From Arcobacter venerupis (lineage in GTDB: Bacteria; Campylobacterota; Campylobacteria; Campylobacterales; Arcobacteraceae): a stretch of 64,000 bases of DNA. A program made the position numbers and the translations under genes. Positions 62,923 through 64,000 of this stretch are shown one piece after another; within the stretch, counting starts at the first letter, position 1, and each line of letters begins with the position of its first letter. The notes under the pieces are model-generated. The model worked only from the letters and a program-made list of their open reading frames with translations. It was not told the origin of the DNA and did not search any database. The stretch spans positions 186,001 to 250,000 of the forward strand of contig NZ_CP053840.1 in the NCBI RefSeq assembly GCF_013201665.1, in the 5' to 3' direction.

Positions 62923-63723
62923 TTGCTAAAAAAGTTATTGATTTTTTTTAATATTGAAATATTAATTTTTATATTTATAGGAACATCAAGTTTTGCATCA
63001 GAAATTGATAATATGTCAATTTCTGAAAAGAAAGTTTTAGAATTAGTTCAGGAAAATCAATTAAAACAAGTTGACTTTAATTATGTAAAAAAAGTTATAA
63101 AGCAGGGAAGTAGAACTACAGTAGATGCAATTTTAATTGATGTGAGACCTGAGATCAAATATCAAAAAGGAACAATTCCTACAAGCATAAATATTCCTGA
63201 TACAAAGTTTGAAGAATATTTTCCTTTATTAAAAAATATTCCACTTGATAAAGAATTAATAGTTTATTGTGCAAGTTCTACTTGTACAAAAAATATAGTT
63301 ATTGCTGAAAAACTAAAAGGAAAAGGTTTTACAAATATAAACGTTTATTTAGGTGGAGAATCTGAATGGAAGGATTTAAGTTATCTTGAAATTGATACCT
63401 CAGTAATAAAAATTTTTCAAGAAAAGAATAGTGCTTTAATTGTGGATGTAAGATTATATTCAAAATTTTTACAAGAAACAATACTTGGTGCAATTTCAAT
63501 TCCAGATAATAATTTTAATAAATTAATAGGGAGATTTCCTATTAATAAAAATGAAAAAATTGTTCTTTTTTGTGAAGGACATAGTTGTGAAAAATCACAT
63601 AATATTGCAAATAAATTAGTATCATTAGATTATAAAGAAGTAATGGTGTATTCAGCAGGGTTTGAAACTTGGAAAAATGAGTCTTTACCAACTACTAGGT
63701 TAAGTATTGAAACAAAAAAATAG
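62923..63723 (+). CDS. exported protein with two rhodanese domains
   Basis: This 266-residue protein begins with TTG, preceded by AAAGG. Residues 1-25 are a signal peptide ending SSFA. Two rhodanese domains follow. The first has LIDVRPEIKYQKGTIPTSINIP and active loop VYCASSTC (C116, C121). The second has IVDVRLYSKFLQETILGAISIP and loop LFCEGHSC. Both keep the persulfide cysteine. It probably handles sulfane sulfur made by the adjacent sulfide:quinone oxidoreductase in the periplasm. Confidence 0.9.
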   Translation: MLKKLLIFFNIEILIFIFIGTSSFASEIDNMSISEKKVLELVQENQLKQVDFNYVKKVIKQGSRTTVDAILIDVRPEIKYQKGTIPTSINIPDTKFEEYFPLLKNIPLDKELIVYCASSTCTKNIVIAEKLKGKGFTNINVYLGGESEWKDLSYLEIDTSVIKIFQEKNSALIVDVRLYSKFLQETILGAISIPDNNFNKLIGRFPINKNEKIVLFCEGHSCEKSHNIANKLVSLDYKEVMVYSAGFETWKNESLPTTRLSIETKK

Positions 63724-63742
63724 TAAATAAAAAATTGAGTAA

Positions 63743-63779
63743 AAAAAAGGGTTAGAAGAAAATCTTCTAACCCTTTTTT
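63743..63779. terminator. bidirectional terminator between rhodanese gene and rplT
   Basis: Seventeen-base arms (63743-63759 and 63763-63779) around a 3-base loop carry A-runs and T-runs on both outer sides, so it can end transcripts from both convergent genes. The core is GGGTTAGAAGA / TCTTCTAACCC. Confidence 0.9.
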
Positions 63780-63792
63780 AGTGTTTGCAAAT

Positions 63793-64000
63793 TTATTTTA
63801 GTGCAGATTTAGCAGTTACTACTAAAGATGCAAATGCAGCAGAATCATTCATAGCCATATCAGCTAAGATTTTTCTATCAAATTCTAAACCAGATAATTT
63901 TAATCCGTTCATAAATCTTGAGTAGTTAATATCATTTAATCTACAAGCTGCATTGATTCTTATAATCCATAGTTTTCTAATATCTCTTTTTTTCTGTCTT
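63793..64000 (-). CDS. rplT: 50S ribosomal protein L20 (partial, 3' end)
   Basis: The last 69 codons of rplT are present; the start lies beyond the window. The translated end reads [20 protein letters not shown], then [20 protein letters not shown] and [20 protein letters not shown], finishing KSALK. This is the conserved C-terminal half of L20. rpmI would be expected upstream, outside the window. Confidence 0.95.
   Translation of the reverse strand, partial: RQKKRDIRKLWIIRINAACRLNDINYSRFMNGLKLSGLEFDRKILADMAMNDSAAFASLVVTAKSALK

Noticed and set aside
1-64000. CRISPR arrays, tRNA or rRNA genes, insertion sequences
   Set aside because: I found no regularly spaced repeats, cloverleaf-like segments in the gaps, or transposase-like frames.

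Overview
The window looks like chromosome of an Arcobacter/Aliarcobacter-type bacterium (Campylobacterota). The supporting signs are very low GC, histidine kinases with the AHQWRQPLS phosphoacceptor box, a four-gene pyruvate:ferredoxin oxidoreductase, a Tat-type sulfide:quinone oxidoreductase with a rhodanese neighbour, a split PAS/MCP energy-taxis pair, and T-rich promoters with good TATAAT boxes. Genus is inferred from protein character only; no search was run. I see no rRNA, tRNA, CRISPR array, transposase or integrase.

Layout. 1-2.9 kb: ribA, then a two-gene surface-glycan-like operon (DUF4910 aminopeptidase-like protein and FemAB/GNAT-like protein). 3-8.7 kb: a zinc-binding protein with an extra inserted domain, divergent from a methyltransferase across a region with two matching operator palindromes, then metH. 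8.8-18.2 kb: a DMT transporter, DoxX and DUF2238 membrane proteins, a YqhD-like alcohol dehydrogenase, a histidine kinase with two different binding-protein domains, a luxS operon with an MnmC-like methyltransferase, an orphan response regulator and an isochorismatase-like hydrolase. 18.3-21.1 kb: a two-gene ATPase/HNH module resembling Septu-type anti-phage defence, set in ordinary genes. 21.1-26 kb: a four-gene ABC-2 exporter of YbhGFSR type. 26.3-28 kb: PAS protein plus soluble chemoreceptor. 28-32.4 kb: two unrecognised genes and an Mla/MCE lipid-transport operon.

32.4-40.1 kb: AbrB-like membrane protein, beta-carbonic anhydrase, and a tripartite tricarboxylate transporter (tctCBA) co-transcribed with its own response regulator and double-Cache kinase; two near-identical promoters precede tctC. 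40.3-43.5 kb: porGDAB. 43.7-46.8 kb: HAD phosphatase, solute-binding protein, rpsI, rplM. 46.9-55.9 kb: a complete phosphate operon, pstS - EAL/CBS/GGDEF protein - pstC - pstA - pstB - phoU - psiE - phoB-like - phoR-like, with candidate Pho boxes before pstS and before pstC and two stacked hairpins after pstS. 56-64 kb: DUF1653 protein, prfA, rpsT, glmM, lspA, leuC, mobA, sulfide:quinone oxidoreductase, double rhodanese and the 3' end of rplT.

The most interesting points are the regulatory wiring of the phosphate operon with an embedded c-di-GMP-type protein, the duplicated tct promoter, the paired zinc-type operators with the domain-insert ZnuA, the ATPase/HNH module, and the dual-binding-domain kinase. 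The only gap over 300 bases without a gene is 25997-26358; it holds a candidate promoter and no coding potential that I can see.
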